Source: Pseudomonas sp. ML96 (lineage in GTDB: Bacteria; Pseudomonadota; Gammaproteobacteria; Pseudomonadales; Pseudomonadaceae). From it: a stretch of DNA of 64,000 bases. The stretch lies in NCBI RefSeq assembly GCF_000761545.1, contig NZ_JPMY01000016.1:62001-126000 (forward strand), given 5' to 3'. Shown in pieces: positions 1 through 9,753 of this stretch (within the stretch, counting starts at the first letter, position 1; the number at the start of each line of letters is the position of its first letter). The notes beneath the pieces are model-generated. The model had not been told where the DNA came from, did not search any database, and worked only from the letters and a program-made list of their open reading frames with translations. The position numbers and the translations under genes were made by a program.

Positions 1-6
1 AAAGAA

Positions 7-30
7 GGCCCGGCCCACAAGGGCGGGGGT
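7..30 (-). terminator. possible weak terminator after the DUF1254 gene
   Basis: Just beyond the stop codon of the minus-strand DUF1254 gene, GCCC-ACAA-GGGC forms a short GC hairpin extended by three more C-G pairs past a mismatch. On the minus strand it is followed by a mixed C/T tract rather than a clean T run, so the call is weak. Confidence 0.35.
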
Positions 31-40
31 AAAGCGGGCG

Positions 41-1447
41 TTACTCGGCCCGGACGACCTGCGGCGGGTTCCAGCTGGCATCGAGAATCGACGGGCTCTG
101 GTCCTTCGGCCAGTACATGCGCAGCATCGGCAGGAAGTCGCCCTTCGGCGCCGGCAGCCAGTTGGCCTCCTTGTCCTTGCCGGGCGACTCGTGCTGGAAG
201 TACAGGGTCAGTGAGCCATCGGCGTTGTACTGCAGATCGTTGCGCGGGCTGACGGTGAACTTGTTCAGCGGGTTGGGCACGAACCACCAACCCTGGTCGA
301 TCTGGTACATGGTGATGGACCAGAAGCCATTCACCGGCGGCGTCTGCCCCTTGGCAAAGGTCAGGGTGTAGCGGTTGGCGCCATTGAGTTTCTGCCCGCT
401 GCTGTCCACCGTGGTGTAGGGGTAGACGGCATCCTGCTCCACGTTCGCCGGCCAGCCGAAGGCGGCGACCAGCGCGCGCTTCATGTAGTGCGTGCCGTAC
501 ACGCCGAGGCCCTTGGTATAGGTCCAGCCGTTGATATTGCTGCCCAGGGAACGCTGGTTCGCACCGATCTCCTTCAGGGCCAGCGCAGGCAGATCCGCCA
601 GTGCCTTCTGCAGGTCCGCATCCAGCTTGCCCAGCTCGAATGGCTTGCACGGCTCGATACCCACCTGGGCCATGCGGGCCAGGATGGGGCCATCCTCGGC
701 GGCTGGCGGAGCGTCTTCGCACATCAGGGTGGCGAGCTTGTTGAAGTAGGCCTCAGTGCTCATGCCGAGGATCACTTCCTGCGGCTTGGCGGTCATGCTG
801 AAGCCCGGATTCGGGTCCACCGCCGGAGCCTTCGGTGTATAGGGCTTGCCCCAGGCGGACAGGGGCGTGAGCTTGAGTTGCGCCTGCAGGGCGTTGACTG
901 CTTCGTAGTCCTGCGCGCTGCCATCGGCGTAGGTGCGCCCGAGGATCAGCATCTTCCGGGTGGCGGACTTGATCTGCACCATGCCTGCGGGCACCTCCCC
1001 CTCCCAGCCCGGCCCCGTGAGCAGATAGTTGGCCGCAGCGCCACCGGCGGTGCGCGCACCCGGCGAATGGAAGATGGTCATCCACAGGTCATACATGGGC
1101 ATCAGATAGTAGCGCTTGCCCATGTCCGGCTGGCTGAACACCTGAGGCTCGTCCAGGTCCGCCCAGGCGATCGAATACAGGGTATCGGCGTTGGGCGCCG
1201 ACACGCCGCGGTACTCGGCCGGCGGGTAGCGTTTGACGTTGATGAATTGCCCCATGGGCGCGTGCTCGTTGTCCACCTTGGCCACGTTGGTCATCTGCAC
1301 ACGGGTGACCTCCGTGGTGATCAGCGAGTAACCGTAGACGTAGGCATCCTTGGCAATCTGCAGCAGCTGATCCGTGTCGGCAGCCGCAGCGGGTGTGGCC
1401 AGTCCGAGGCCGAGGGCAGCCAGCAAGGCCGTTGGCGCGACTCTCAT
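41..1447 (-). CDS. DUF1254/DUF1214 domain secreted protein
   Basis: A 468-residue protein of the DUF1254-DUF1214 family, which is widespread in proteobacteria and lacks a settled biochemical role. The start at 1447 is chosen over an upstream in-frame start because it gives a typical signal peptide (basic MRVAP, hydrophobic ALLAALGLGLA, then ATPAAAA-D) and has GGAGA eight bases upstream. The family signature DAYVYGYSLITTEVTR follows the signal peptide, and the C-terminal half carries the DUF1214 region (GFWSITMYQIDQGWW). Export to the periplasm or cell surface is therefore likely. It lies 85 bp downstream of the FadL-type porin gene on the same strand, so the two are probably co-transcribed. 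By context it may act on hydrophobic or aromatic compounds, but this is inference. Confidence 0.85.
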   Translation of the reverse strand: MRVAPTALLAALGLGLATPAAAADTDQLLQIAKDAYVYGYSLITTEVTRVQMTNVAKVDNEHAPMGQFINVKRYPPAEYRGVSAPNADTLYSIAWADLDEPQVFSQPDMGKRYYLMPMYDLWMTIFHSPGARTAGGAAANYLLTGPGWEGEVPAGMVQIKSATRKMLILGRTYADGSAQDYEAVNALQAQLKLTPLSAWGKPYTPKAPAVDPNPGFSMTAKPQEVILGMSTEAYFNKLATLMCEDAPPAAEDGPILARMAQVGIEPCKPFELGKLDADLQKALADLPALALKEIGANQRSLGSNINGWTYTKGLGVYGTHYMKRALVAAFGWPANVEQDAVYPYTTVDSSGQKLNGANRYTLTFAKGQTPPVNGFWSITMYQIDQGWWFVPNPLNKFTVSPRNDLQYNADGSLTLYFQHESPGKDKEANWLPAPKGDFLPMLRMYWPKDQSPSILDASWNPPQVVRAE

Positions 1448-1532
1448 AGGTGTTCTCCAGTGTGGGCGTGCCGCTCGGCACAGGTTGGTATGCGCAGAAC
1501 CCTGCCCCGTCGGGGCTTTCGATGCGGTCATC

Positions 1533-2819
1533 TCAGAAGCGCCAGGTGACGCTGCCACTGAGGGCCTGAATCCAGGCGTCTTCGAACTCTCCGGAGACCT
1601 GCTTCGGCTCACCGGCGGGCAGTGGTTTTTCCTGGCGGACAGCCATATCGCCGAGCCAGACCAGCTCGTAGCTCAGGTTCAGATCGGTGTGGCCATCCAG
1701 GCTGTAGGTCAGGCCCGTGCCGAAGCGCCAGCTTTCCGCCATCGGCACCGCGAGGCTGCGGTCGTCGTCATCCACCGGCGAGCTGTCGAAGCCGACACCG
1801 GCGCTCCACAGCCACTGCGGAGCAAAGCGGAACTGGGTGCCGAGGGAGAGATGCCAGGTATCGCGGTAGTTGGCCTCCAGCGTGGCCGAGCGCGGCCGGT
1901 TGCTGTCGAGCTCGATACCTACCTCGCCGAACCTCGACCAGTCCTGCCAGTTGACGCTGGCCAGCAGCGCCCAGCGCGAGTCGAGTTGCTGATAGAGGCT
2001 GAGGGTCAGGGTCTGCGGCACCTGCATGTCGAGTCGCGTGTCGGCGCCGAGCAGGCCACGATCATTCAGCAGCGTGGTGGTGATCGGACCGACGCCCTCG
2101 AGGTCCAGGCCGTCCTCCAGTTCGATATCGATCTCGCTGGTGTAGCTCAAACCCAGGCGGGTACCCGGCACGGGGGCGTAGATCACCCCCAGGTTGGCGC
2201 CATAACCCCAGTCGTGGTCGCTGTAGCTCAGTCGTCCGTCCGGCCGTTCGAGCAGGCCGAAGGGCTCGTTGTCGATCGCCAGCTGGCTATCCAGCGCGGC
2301 GTAGAAGGCGCGCACGCCCAGGCCGAAGGACCACTGCTCGTTCGCGCGATAGGCCAGCGCCGGCATCAGCGACATGCCGAGTATTTCGCCGTTCTGCAGA
2401 AAGTACCGGCCGCTCCAGTCGTTCTCGTAATCCAGGCTCAGGCCGAAGTCACCGTAGCTGGCAAAGCCGACCGACCAGCCCTCGCCGAGCTCCCGGGAAA
2501 CGAACAGGCTGCCTCCCGGCGCCCACTCCATCGCGTTACCGCCATCGACACCCGCGACATTGGTGGCGCCATCGGTTTCGAATTCGAGATGACCATGCAG
2601 AAATTGGGCGCCGGCACTGACCTGCGTGCCAGGCAACCAGGCGATGCCAGCCACGTTGCTAGCCAGAGTCGAAGGCCCCTGGGCACGCGCGGCCGCGCCC
2701 GCATTGGCCAGGCCGACGTTGTCCGTACCGACTTCGTAAAGCATTAGACCACCTGCCAGGAGATGGCCAGGCACGACTAGGAGAACGGCTGCAGCTGCAA
2801 TAAGGAGAGGCTGGCTCAT
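1533..2819 (-). CDS. outer membrane FadL/OmpP1-family transporter
   Basis: A 428-residue outer-membrane beta-barrel of the FadL/TodX/OmpP1 family, which admits long-chain fatty acids or hydrophobic aromatic compounds. An N-terminal signal peptide (hydrophobic stretch ending GHLLAGG) is followed by the family's hatch segment LYEVGTDNVGLANAGAAARA and then the NVAGIAWL motif. The rest alternates aromatic and polar residues as in beta strands and ends SVTWRF with a terminal Phe, the usual barrel insertion signal. The length fits the family. The ATG has AGGGA eight bases upstream. It is the first gene of a probable two-gene unit with the DUF1254 protein. A C-rich palindrome about 90 bp upstream may be its control site. 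The substrate cannot be read from the sequence. Confidence 0.88.
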   Translation of the reverse strand: MSQPLLIAAAAVLLVVPGHLLAGGLMLYEVGTDNVGLANAGAAARAQGPSTLASNVAGIAWLPGTQVSAGAQFLHGHLEFETDGATNVAGVDGGNAMEWAPGGSLFVSRELGEGWSVGFASYGDFGLSLDYENDWSGRYFLQNGEILGMSLMPALAYRANEQWSFGLGVRAFYAALDSQLAIDNEPFGLLERPDGRLSYSDHDWGYGANLGVIYAPVPGTRLGLSYTSEIDIELEDGLDLEGVGPITTTLLNDRGLLGADTRLDMQVPQTLTLSLYQQLDSRWALLASVNWQDWSRFGEVGIELDSNRPRSATLEANYRDTWHLSLGTQFRFAPQWLWSAGVGFDSSPVDDDDRSLAVPMAESWRFGTGLTYSLDGHTDLNLSYELVWLGDMAVRQEKPLPAGEPKQVSGEFEDAWIQALSGSVTWRF

Positions 2820-2906
2820 GATGCGATCCCTGACGGGCGTTATCCGATGCCCACCGCATTTATCCGCGGCTGGCCGAGTCGCATCCTACGATTGCGCAGT
2901 GCCTCT

Positions 2907-2932
2907 CATACCCCCCCGCGTCGGGTGGTATG
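2907..2932. promoter_or_regulatory. C-rich palindrome upstream of the FadL-type gene
   Basis: The arms CATACC and GGTATG enclose a C run, GCG and GGG, making an imperfect hairpin about 90 bp upstream of the porin start. The core CCCCCCCGCG recurs in a similar palindrome upstream of the RoxA-like gene near 20640. It may be a regulator-binding site; a role as an RNA structure is not excluded. Confidence 0.4.
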
Positions 2933-3040
2933 AATGTCAGAGTGATTTAGGTCCGATATCAGCTTTGGGCCATTAGCTGACGACCTCAAGAGGCAGCTTC
3001 TGGCCGGAAGCAGACTCCAGTCAGACGCAGCTACCGGCCA
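2933..3040. repeat. degenerate repeat-like segment between napC and the porin gene
   Basis: The gap between napC and the FadL-type gene holds no ORF. It contains short inverted words such as TTTGGGCCATTAGCTGA and TGGCCGGAAGCAG (3001-3013). The latter 13-mer recurs exactly at 7218-7230, on the other side of the nap operon. Words of this kind resemble worn intergenic repeats of Pseudomonas, but I cannot assign a named family. Confidence 0.35.
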
Positions 3041-3637
3041 TTACCAACCGGGCACGCCGTGCATGTCCGGCAGCTTGTGGGCGATGCCCTTGTGACAGTC
3101 GATGCAGGTGGCTTGGCCACTGCCCAGCGCGGTGGAGTGCATCTGCCGTGCCCGCACGCTCTGCTTGGTGAAGTCCATGAAGTCGAAGCCGTGGCAGTTG
3201 CGGCACTCCAGCGAGTCGTTGGCCTTGAGTCGGGCCCACTCATGCTCGGCCAGTTCGCGGCGCTTTTCGAGGAACTTGTCGCGGCTGTTGATGGTGCCGA
3301 AGATCTTGCCCCAGACCTCCTTGGAGGCCTGCATCTTGCGCGCGATCTTGTCCGTCCACTGGTGTGGCACGTGGCAGTCCGGACAGGTGGCGCGCACGCC
3401 CGAGCGGTTGCTGTAGTGGATGGTGTCCTGCAGCTCGACGTAGACGTTGTCGCGCATCTCGTGACAGGAGATGCAGAACTGCTCGGTGTTGGTCGCCTCC
3501 AGCGCGGTGTTGAAACCGCCCCAGAAGATGATCCCGGCGATGAAGCCGCCGAGGGTGAGGAACCCCAGGCTATAGTGCACGCTGGGACGACGCAGGATGG
3601 TCCAGTATTCGCTCAGCCAGCGGAACAGGGCTCTCAT
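3041..3637 (-). CDS. napC: tetraheme cytochrome c quinol dehydrogenase NapC
   Basis: A 198-residue NapC/NirT-family protein that takes electrons from membrane quinol and passes them to periplasmic NapB and NapA. One N-terminal membrane anchor ([20 protein letters not shown]) is followed by four CXXCH heme sites: CISCH, CPDCH, CRNCH and CIDCH. The length fits the family. The ATG at 3637 is preferred because GAGG lies six bases upstream; an in-frame GTG two codons earlier is possible. It starts 8 bp after the napB stop and is the last gene of napEDABC. A repeat-like non-coding stretch follows. Confidence 0.96.
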   Translation of the reverse strand: MRALFRWLSEYWTILRRPSVHYSLGFLTLGGFIAGIIFWGGFNTALEATNTEQFCISCHEMRDNVYVELQDTIHYSNRSGVRATCPDCHVPHQWTDKIARKMQASKEVWGKIFGTINSRDKFLEKRRELAEHEWARLKANDSLECRNCHGFDFMDFTKQSVRARQMHSTALGSGQATCIDCHKGIAHKLPDMHGVPGW

Positions 3638-3644
3638 GGACACC

Positions 3645-4121
3645 TCACTGCTTTTGGCCGGCGCGCTGCACTTCGTCCTGCAGCACTTGGTCGATGGTGC
3701 GGAAGCCGTTTTCCACCAGCGGCTTCACCTCTTTCTGTGGCACATGGCACTGGGTACAGAAGTAGCGCCGCGGCGAGACGGCGGCGAGTACCTGGCCGTC
3801 GCGGTCCATGTAGTGGGTGATGCTGATCATCGGCGCCTGGGTCAGCGCGCTGTTGGCCCGGCTGTGGCAGCTCAGGCACTTGTTGCCGTTCTTGTCCACC
3901 TGGTAGCCGCGGATGGTGTGCGGAATGGTCGGTGGCTGCTCGGGGTAGTTGCGCTCGCGCTTGATGTCCTTGTTCTCGTCGTTGGCCAGGGGCGGCGCGG
4001 GCAGCTCCTGGCTGATGGTGCCGCCGGGGCGGCGACCGTCCGGGGCGGGTGCGTCCAGCGGGTAGTCGGCGGCCTGGGCAAGGCTCGCCAGGAAGACCAG
4101 CAGCAGGGGCAGGCTTCTCAT
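3645..4121 (-). CDS. napB: periplasmic diheme cytochrome NapB
   Basis: A 158-residue electron-transfer subunit of the periplasmic nitrate reductase NapAB. The signal peptide [17 protein letters not shown] precedes a proline-rich segment and two c-type heme sites, CLSCH and CTQCH, with conserved ligand histidines around them ([13 protein letters not shown]). The start at 4121 is chosen because it opens the signal peptide and has GAGGAG upstream; an upstream in-frame codon would add 16 residues. It lies 11 bp after napA and 7 bp before napC. Confidence 0.96.
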   Translation of the reverse strand: MRSLPLLLVFLASLAQAADYPLDAPAPDGRRPGGTISQELPAPPLANDENKDIKRERNYPEQPPTIPHTIRGYQVDKNGNKCLSCHSRANSALTQAPMISITHYMDRDGQVLAAVSPRRYFCTQCHVPQKEVKPLVENGFRTIDQVLQDEVQRAGQKQ

Positions 4122-4132
4122 GTTCGGGCTCC

Positions 4133-6637
4133 TCAGGCCAGGCTGACCAGTTCGATGCGCACCGCGCACTTCTTGTAGTCGGTCTGCTTGGAAATGGGGT
4201 CGGTGGCGTCGAGGGTGACCTTGTTGATCAGCTTGTTGGCATCGAAGAAGGGCACGAACACCAGGCCGCGTGGCGGCTTGTTGCGCCCGCGGGTCTCGAT
4301 GCGTGCGCGCATCTCGCCGCGCCGGCTGACCAGTTTGACTTCGCTGCCGCGCCGCGCCTTGAGTTCTTTGGCGTCATCCGGGTGCATGTACACCAGCGCA
4401 TCGGGCACCGCGCGGTACAGCTCGTCCACACGCTGGGTCATGCTGCCGGTGTGCCAGTGCTCCAGTACCCGACCGGTGCTGAGCCAGAACGGGAAGTCCG
4501 CATCCGGCGCCTCGGCTGGCGGCTCGTAGGGCAGGGCGAAGATGATCGCCTTCTTGTCCGGGTAGCCGTAGAACTGCACGCCGCTGCCTTTCTCCACGTA
4601 TGGGTCGTGCCCCTCGCGATAGCGCCAACGGGTTTCCTGGCCTTCCACCACCGGCCAGCGCAGGCCGCGCGCCTCGTGGTAAGAGTCGAAGGGCGCCAGG
4701 TCGTGGCCGTGGCCACGGCCGAAGGCGGCGTACTCCTCGAACAGGCCCTTCTGCAGATAGAAGCCGAAGGCGGCCGCCTCGTCGTTGGCGTAGCCCTCGG
4801 CTATCTCGCTGGAGGGGAACTGGTCGACCTGGCCGTTCTTGAACAGCACCTCATAGAGGGACTTGCCCTTGTATTGCGGCGCCTTGGCCAACAGTTCGGC
4901 CGGCCACACCTCGTCGGTGCTGAAGTGCTTGGAGAATTCGACCAGCTGCCAAAGGTCGGACCTGGCCTCGCCGGGCGCCTTGACCAGCTGATGCCAGAAC
5001 TGGGTGCGGCGTTCGGCATTGCCATAGGCGCCTTCCTTCTCTACCCACATGGCGCTGGGCAGGATCAGGTCGGCGGCCTGGGCCGAGACCGTCGGGTAGA
5101 CATCGGAGACGATGACGAAGGTCTCCGGGTTGCGCCAACCAGGTAGCACCTCCTGCATGATGTTGGGCCCGGCCTGCATGTTGTTGCTGACCTGGGTCCA
5201 GTAGACCTTGAGTACACCATCCTTGAGCTTGCGGCTCTGCTCCACGGCGTGGAAACCAGGCTTCTCCTGGATGGTGCCGGCGGGCAGCTTCCAGATCTTC
5301 TCGGCGGTGGCTCGGTGCTTGGGATTGGCCACCACCAGGTCGGCCGGCAGGCGATGGGAGAAGGTGCCGACCTCGCGCGCGGTGCCGCAGGCCGAGGGCT
5401 GGCCGGTCAGCGAGAAGGGGCTGTTGCCCGGCTCGCTGATCTTCCCGGTGAGCAGGTGGATGTTGTAGATCAGGTTGTTGGCCCACACCCCACGGGTGTG
5501 CTGGTTGAAGCCCATGGTCCAGAACGACACCACCTTGCGCTTGGGGTCGGCATACAGCTCGGCCAGGGCCTTGAGGCGCTCGGCCGGCACGCCGGATTCC
5601 TCAGCGGCGCGCTCCAGGCTGTAGGGTTTGACGAAGGCGGCGAACTGCTCGAGGGAGATATCGCTCCAGGTGTTGGCGGTGGCGGCGTTCTTCGCCTTCT
5701 GTTCACGCGGGTCGGTCGGGCGCAGGCCGTAGCCGATGTCGTCGGCGCCCTTGGCGAAGCGGGTGTGGCGGGTGACGAAGTCCCGGTTCACCGCGCCGGA
5801 CTGGATGATGTGGTTGGCGATGTAGTTGAGGATGATCAGGTCGGTCTGCGGCTTGAACACCATGGGAATGTCGGCCAGGTCGAAGCTGCGGTGCTCGAAG
5901 GTGGACAGCACCGCGACCTTGACCTGCGGCTGGCTGAGGCGCCGGTCGGTGACGCGCGACCAGAGGATCGGGTGCATCTCGGCCATGTTCGAGCCCCACA
6001 GCACGAAGCTGTCGGTGGCCTCGATGTCGTCGTAGCAGCCCATCGGCTCGTCCATGCCGAAGCTGCGCATGAAGCCCATCACCGCCGAGGCCATGCAGTG
6101 GCGGGCATTGGGGTCGATGTTGTTGCTGCGCAGGCCGGCCTTCATCAGCTTGTTGGCCGCGTAGCCCTCCCAGATGGTCCACTGCCCGGAGCCGAACATG
6201 CCGACGGACTCGGGGCCGTGGGCCTTGAGCGCGGCCTTGGTCTTCTCGGCCATGATGGCGAAGGCCTGCTCCCAGCTGACCGGCTGGAACTCTCCCTGCT
6301 TGTCGTACTGGCCGTCCTTCATGCGCAGCAGCGGTTGAGTCAGGCGGTCGATGCCGTACATGATCTTCGACAGGAAGTAGCCCTTGACGCAGTTCAGGCC
6401 ACGGTTGACCTCGGCCTTGATGTCGCCATGGGTAGCCACCACGCGGCCGTTCTTGGTCGCCACCATCACCCCGCAACCGGTGCCGCAGAAGCGGCAGGGC
6501 GCCTTGTTCCAGTCGAGGGTGGTGAGGTCGGCTTCGGTGAGCAGGTTGCTCGCCGTGCTGACCAGCGGCAGTCCTGCGGCGGCTGCAGCGATGGCGGCGG
6601 CCTGGGCCTTGGCGAATTCGCGGCGGGTCAGCTTCAC
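4133..6637 (-). CDS. napA: periplasmic nitrate reductase catalytic subunit NapA
   Basis: The molybdenum (bis-MGD) catalytic subunit that reduces nitrate to nitrite in the periplasm, 834 residues from the chosen start. A twin-arginine signal (TRREFAKAQ followed by an alanine-rich hydrophobic stretch) leads to the [4Fe-4S] motif [12 protein letters not shown] with the last Cys in [15 protein letters not shown] contains the Cys expected to ligand Mo. I favour a GTG start at 6637 over the ATG at 6664. The GTG overlaps the napD stop as GTGA, has AAGGAA upstream, and yields the MKLTRREF opening usual for NapA. The overlap suggests translational coupling to NapD, its chaperone. Confidence 0.97.
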   Translation of the reverse strand: MKLTRREFAKAQAAAIAAAAAGLPLVSTASNLLTEADLTTLDWNKAPCRFCGTGCGVMVATKNGRVVATHGDIKAEVNRGLNCVKGYFLSKIMYGIDRLTQPLLRMKDGQYDKQGEFQPVSWEQAFAIMAEKTKAALKAHGPESVGMFGSGQWTIWEGYAANKLMKAGLRSNNIDPNARHCMASAVMGFMRSFGMDEPMGCYDDIEATDSFVLWGSNMAEMHPILWSRVTDRRLSQPQVKVAVLSTFEHRSFDLADIPMVFKPQTDLIILNYIANHIIQSGAVNRDFVTRHTRFAKGADDIGYGLRPTDPREQKAKNAATANTWSDISLEQFAAFVKPYSLERAAEESGVPAERLKALAELYADPKRKVVSFWTMGFNQHTRGVWANNLIYNIHLLTGKISEPGNSPFSLTGQPSACGTAREVGTFSHRLPADLVVANPKHRATAEKIWKLPAGTIQEKPGFHAVEQSRKLKDGVLKVYWTQVSNNMQAGPNIMQEVLPGWRNPETFVIVSDVYPTVSAQAADLILPSAMWVEKEGAYGNAERRTQFWHQLVKAPGEARSDLWQLVEFSKHFSTDEVWPAELLAKAPQYKGKSLYEVLFKNGQVDQFPSSEIAEGYANDEAAAFGFYLQKGLFEEYAAFGRGHGHDLAPFDSYHEARGLRWPVVEGQETRWRYREGHDPYVEKGSGVQFYGYPDKKAIIFALPYEPPAEAPDADFPFWLSTGRVLEHWHTGSMTQRVDELYRAVPDALVYMHPDDAKELKARRGSEVKLVSRRGEMRARIETRGRNKPPRGLVFVPFFDANKLINKVTLDATDPISKQTDYKKCAVRIELVSLA

Positions 6638-6894
6638 CAGGCTTTTCCTTCTGCGTCGAGGCATTCGTGGTAGATCAGCGCCGCACCGAGCACGCCAGGC
6701 AGCTGCTGGATACCGTGCAGGCGTTCGAGGATGGTGTGCTCGTCGTGGGCTTCGAGCACCACCACCTGCTTGCCGGCGGGGCTGCTCTGGTGCAGTTCGA
6801 GATCGGGCAGGCGCGCCAGGTTGGCGCGCACGGCGTCCAGCTGTTCGGGGTGACAGTGAACCAGCAGGCTGGCGATGTGCAGGGCGTCGTCCAT
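6634..6894 (-). CDS. napD: NapA-specific chaperone NapD
   Basis: An 86-residue cytoplasmic NapD-family protein. This family binds the twin-arginine signal of NapA and holds back export until the molybdenum cofactor is inserted. The sequence shows the family pattern with [13 protein letters not shown] at the N-terminus and a compact alpha/beta fold with GKQVVVLEA and [16 protein letters not shown]. Its stop codon overlaps the napA GTG start. No napF gene sits between napE and napD, unlike in P. aeruginosa napEFDABC. Confidence 0.94.
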   Translation of the reverse strand: MDDALHIASLLVHCHPEQLDAVRANLARLPDLELHQSSPAGKQVVVLEAHDEHTILERLHGIQQLPGVLGAALIYHECLDAEGKAW

Positions 6895-6906
6895 GGGCGC
6901 TCCTGG

Positions 6907-7062
6907 CTAGCCGGGTGGCCCTGGCGGGCCGGTGAAGATCTGCAGTATCCAGACGATGAAGCCGTAGCCACCGACGATGGCGACGGAAAGGATGGGGAAC
7001 AGGAATATCACCAGGAACAGAAACAGCCTGGTTTCCTTGGCCTTGCTCACGGTACTGGGCAT
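6907..7062 (-). CDS. napE: small membrane protein NapE
   Basis: A 51-residue reading frame ([20 protein letters not shown] at its start, ending FTGPPGPPG). [22 protein letters not shown] and the GPPG tail are the conserved pattern of NapE, a single-span inner-membrane protein found at the head of many nap operons and of unproven function. The hydrophobic core is one helix of about 25 residues. It stops 12 bp before napD and is the first gene of the operon. It is short enough to be missed by gene callers. Confidence 0.93.
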   Translation of the reverse strand: MPSTVSKAKETRLFLFLVIFLFPILSVAIVGGYGFIVWILQIFTGPPGPPG

Positions 7063-7388
7063 TCCGGCACTTCTCGATAGGTGCGGATGCCCTACAGGCT
7101 AGACCCTACTTTCAGTGAGGACAAATGCGTTGGTCGCTCAGTGGCACATTTGCTGCCATCTTGGTTCGCGGACTCTACAAATGAGCATGGTATGAGGCAG
7201 CCAGCTATGTCCGCTAATGGCCGGAAGCAGCCTCTCGAAGGTCGCGCAATCGGCCAAAACCAGTCCCTGCGCCAATCCTCGACACAGGATGAAAGTGCCG
7301 CCTGGCGCGATAAAGCAGCGCACCGCCCGGCAAACCGCTACAATCGCGCCCTTTTGCGCAGCCGCGCTCCGTTTCCAGGATTCCAGTC
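7063..7388. promoter_or_regulatory. divergent intergenic region of napE and the ABC-F gene
   Basis: About 325 bp with no convincing gene. It must hold the promoters of napEDABC (minus) and of the ABC-F gene (plus). I see no clear FNR/Anr box (TTGAT-N4-ATCAA). The 13-mer TGGCCGGAAGCAG at 7218-7230 is shared with the region beyond napC. Confidence 0.5.
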
Positions 7389-8975
7389 GTGATCTCTACC
7401 GCCAACATCACCATGCAATTCGGCGCCAAGCCGCTGTTCGAGAACGTTTCCGTCAAGTTCAACAACGGCAACCGCTACGGCCTGATCGGCGCCAACGGCT
7501 GCGGCAAGTCGACCTTCATGAAGATCCTCGGTGGTGATCTGGAGCCTTCCGGCGGCCAGGTGATGCTCGAGCCGAACGTGCGCCTGGGTAAGCTGCGCCA
7601 GGATCAGTTCGCCTACGAAGAATTCACCGTGATCGACACCGTGATCATGGGCCACGCCGAGCTGTGGAAGGTCAAGGCCGAGCGCGACCGCATCTACTCG
7701 CTGCCGGAGATGAGCGAAGAAGACGGCATGAAGGTTGGCGAGCTCGAAGGTGAGTTCGCCGAGATGGACGGCTACACCGCCGAATCCCGCGCTGGCGAGC
7801 TGCTGCTCGGTCTGGGCATTCCGCTGGAACAGCACTTCGGCCCGATGAGCGAAGTCGCTCCAGGCTGGAAGCTGCGCGTACTGCTGGCCCAGGCGCTGTT
7901 CTCCGACCCGGAAGTACTGCTGCTCGACGAACCGACCAACCACCTGGACATCAACACCATCCGTTGGCTGGAAAGCATCCTGGTGCAGCGCAACAGCACC
8001 ATGATCATCATTTCCCACGACCGTCACTTCCTGAACTCGGTCTGCACCCACATGGCCGACCTGGACTACGGCGAGCTGCGCCTGTTCCCGGGCAACTACG
8101 ACGAGTACATGACCGCCGCGACCCAGTCGCGCGAACAGCTGCTGGCCGACAACGCCAAGAAGAAGGCGCAGATCGCCGAGCTGCAGACCTTCGTCAGCCG
8201 CTTCTCGGCCAACGCCTCCAAGGCCAAGCAGGCCACCTCGCGCGCCAAGCAGATCGACAAGATCCAACTGGCCGAGGTCAAGCCGTCCAGTCGCGTCAGC
8301 CCGTTCATCCGCTTCGACCAGAACAAGAAGTTGCACCGCCAGGCCGTGACCATCGAGAAAGTCTCCAAGGCCTTCGACGACAAGGTGCTGTTCAAGAACT
8401 TCAGCTTCCAGGTCGAGGCCGGCGAGCGCGTGGCCATCATCGGCCCCAACGGCATCGGCAAGACCACCCTGCTGCGCACCCTGGTCGGCGAGATGAGCCC
8501 GGATGCCGGTGAAGTGAAGTGGACCGAGAGCGCCGAGGTCGGCTACTACGCTCAGGACCATGCCCACGACTTCGAGGACGACGTCAGCCTGTTCGACTGG
8601 ATGGGCCAGTGGACCCAGGGCGAGCAGACCATCCGTGGCACCCTCGGCCGTATGCTGTTCAGCAACGACGAGATCCAGAAGTCGGTCAAGGTGATTTCCG
8701 GTGGTGAACAGGGCCGCATGCTGTTCGGCAAGCTGATCCTGCAGAAGCCCAACGTGCTGGTGATGGACGAGCCGACCAACCACCTGGACATGGAGTCCAT
8801 CGAGGCGCTCAACCTGGCGCTGGACAACTACCCGGGCACGCTGATCTTCGTCAGCCACGACCGCGAGTTCGTCGGCTCCCTGGCCACGCGCATCATCGAG
8901 CTGTCGGAAAACGGCGTGACCGACTTCTCCGGTACCTACGACGATTACCTGCGCAGCCAAGGCATCATCGTCTAA
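7389..8975 (+). CDS. ABC-F family ATPase, YbiT type
   Basis: A 528-residue cytoplasmic ABC-F protein with two ATPase domains and no membrane segment. Proteins of this family act on ribosomes. The first domain has Walker [10 protein letters not shown] and Walker [15 protein letters not shown]; the second has GPNGIGKTT and [15 protein letters not shown] charged linker rich in Lys and Ala (about residues 245-300) joins them. Its length and the [16 protein letters not shown] segment match the YbiT subgroup. The likely start is GTG ([11 protein letters not shown]). A strong terminator follows directly, so it is probably monocistronic. Confidence 0.92.
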   Translation: MISTANITMQFGAKPLFENVSVKFNNGNRYGLIGANGCGKSTFMKILGGDLEPSGGQVMLEPNVRLGKLRQDQFAYEEFTVIDTVIMGHAELWKVKAERDRIYSLPEMSEEDGMKVGELEGEFAEMDGYTAESRAGELLLGLGIPLEQHFGPMSEVAPGWKLRVLLAQALFSDPEVLLLDEPTNHLDINTIRWLESILVQRNSTMIIISHDRHFLNSVCTHMADLDYGELRLFPGNYDEYMTAATQSREQLLADNAKKKAQIAELQTFVSRFSANASKAKQATSRAKQIDKIQLAEVKPSSRVSPFIRFDQNKKLHRQAVTIEKVSKAFDDKVLFKNFSFQVEAGERVAIIGPNGIGKTTLLRTLVGEMSPDAGEVKWTESAEVGYYAQDHAHDFEDDVSLFDWMGQWTQGEQTIRGTLGRMLFSNDEIQKSVKVISGGEQGRMLFGKLILQKPNVLVMDEPTNHLDMESIEALNLALDNYPGTLIFVSHDREFVGSLATRIIELSENGVTDFSGTYDDYLRSQGIIV

Positions 8976-8991
8976 GCCCGCACAGGCAAGA

Positions 8992-9019
8992 AAAAAGGCA
9001 TCCCTCGGGATGCCTTTTT
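8992..9019 (+). terminator. rho-independent terminator after the ABC-F gene
   Basis: A perfect 13-bp stem (AAAAAGGCATCCC, loop TCG, then the complement) ending in a T run. Because it has A on one side and T on the other it can also serve the convergent livF transcript. Confidence 0.93.
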
Positions 9020-9036
9020 CGTTTCCGCCCTACCCT

Positions 9037-9753
9037 TCAGTGCCCGCCGAGATAGGCGTTGCGCACCTCCTCGTTACCCAGCAGCTCGGCGCCGGTGCCG
9101 CTCATGCGGATCTGCCCGGTGACCATCACGTAACCACGGTCGGACAGTTTCAACGCGTGGTTGGCGTTCTGCTCCACCAGGAAGATGGTCATGCCGCTCT
9201 TGGCCAGCTCGCGCAAGGTCTGGAAGATCTGCTTGACCACGATCGGCGCCAGGCCCAACGAGGGTTCGTCGAGCAGCAGCAGCTTGGGCCGGCTCATCAG
9301 CGCACGGGCGATGGCGAGCATCTGCTGCTCGCCGCCGGACATGGTCATGGCGCGCTGGTTGCGCCGCTCCTTGAGCCGCGGGAACAACTCGAACATGCGC
9401 TGCATGTCCTCTTGGGCGTGCGTCATGCCGATGGGGATGGTGCCCATCAGCAGGTTCTCCTCCACGCTCATGTCGGGAAACACCCGGCGCCCCTCGGGCG
9501 ACTGGGCGATACCGTTAGAGGCGACGAAGTGCGCCGACTTGCGGCTGATGTCCTCGCCACGCAGCAGGATCTGCCCGCCACCGATGCGCGGCTGACCGAA
9601 GATCGACATCAGCAGGGTCGACTTGCCGGCGCCGTTGGCGCCGATCAGCGCCACCGTTTCCCCTTCGTTGACCTGCAACGAGACCTTGTGCAGTGCCTGG
9701 ATCGGCCCGTAGAACACATCGACTTCACGAAACTCCAGCAACGGCGCCGTCAT
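9037..9753 (-). CDS. livF: branched-chain amino acid ABC transporter ATPase (LivF/BraG)
   Basis: A 238-residue ATPase, one of the two nucleotide-binding subunits of the high-affinity Leu/Ile/Val importer. Walker A is GANGAGKST, the signature is [15 protein letters not shown] and Walker B is [12 protein letters not shown]. The length and the [15 protein letters not shown] segment identify LivF rather than LivG. Its start overlaps the livG stop by 4 bp. It is the last gene of livKHMGF, equivalent to braCDEFG of P. aeruginosa. Confidence 0.95.
   Translation of the reverse strand: MTAPLLEFREVDVFYGPIQALHKVSLQVNEGETVALIGANGAGKSTLLMSIFGQPRIGGGQILLRGEDISRKSAHFVASNGIAQSPEGRRVFPDMSVEENLLMGTIPIGMTHAQEDMQRMFELFPRLKERRNQRAMTMSGGEQQMLAIARALMSRPKLLLLDEPSLGLAPIVVKQIFQTLRELAKSGMTIFLVEQNANHALKLSDRGYVMVTGQIRMSGTGAELLGNEEVRNAYLGGH

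Noticed and set aside
7063..7388. FNR/Anr box for the nap operon
   Set aside because: No TTGAT-N4-ATCAA-like sequence could be found. Regulation of nap cannot be read here.
7338..8960. 540-codon frame opposite the ABC-F gene
   Set aside because: Mirror of the real ABC-F gene, whose motifs are complete on the plus strand.
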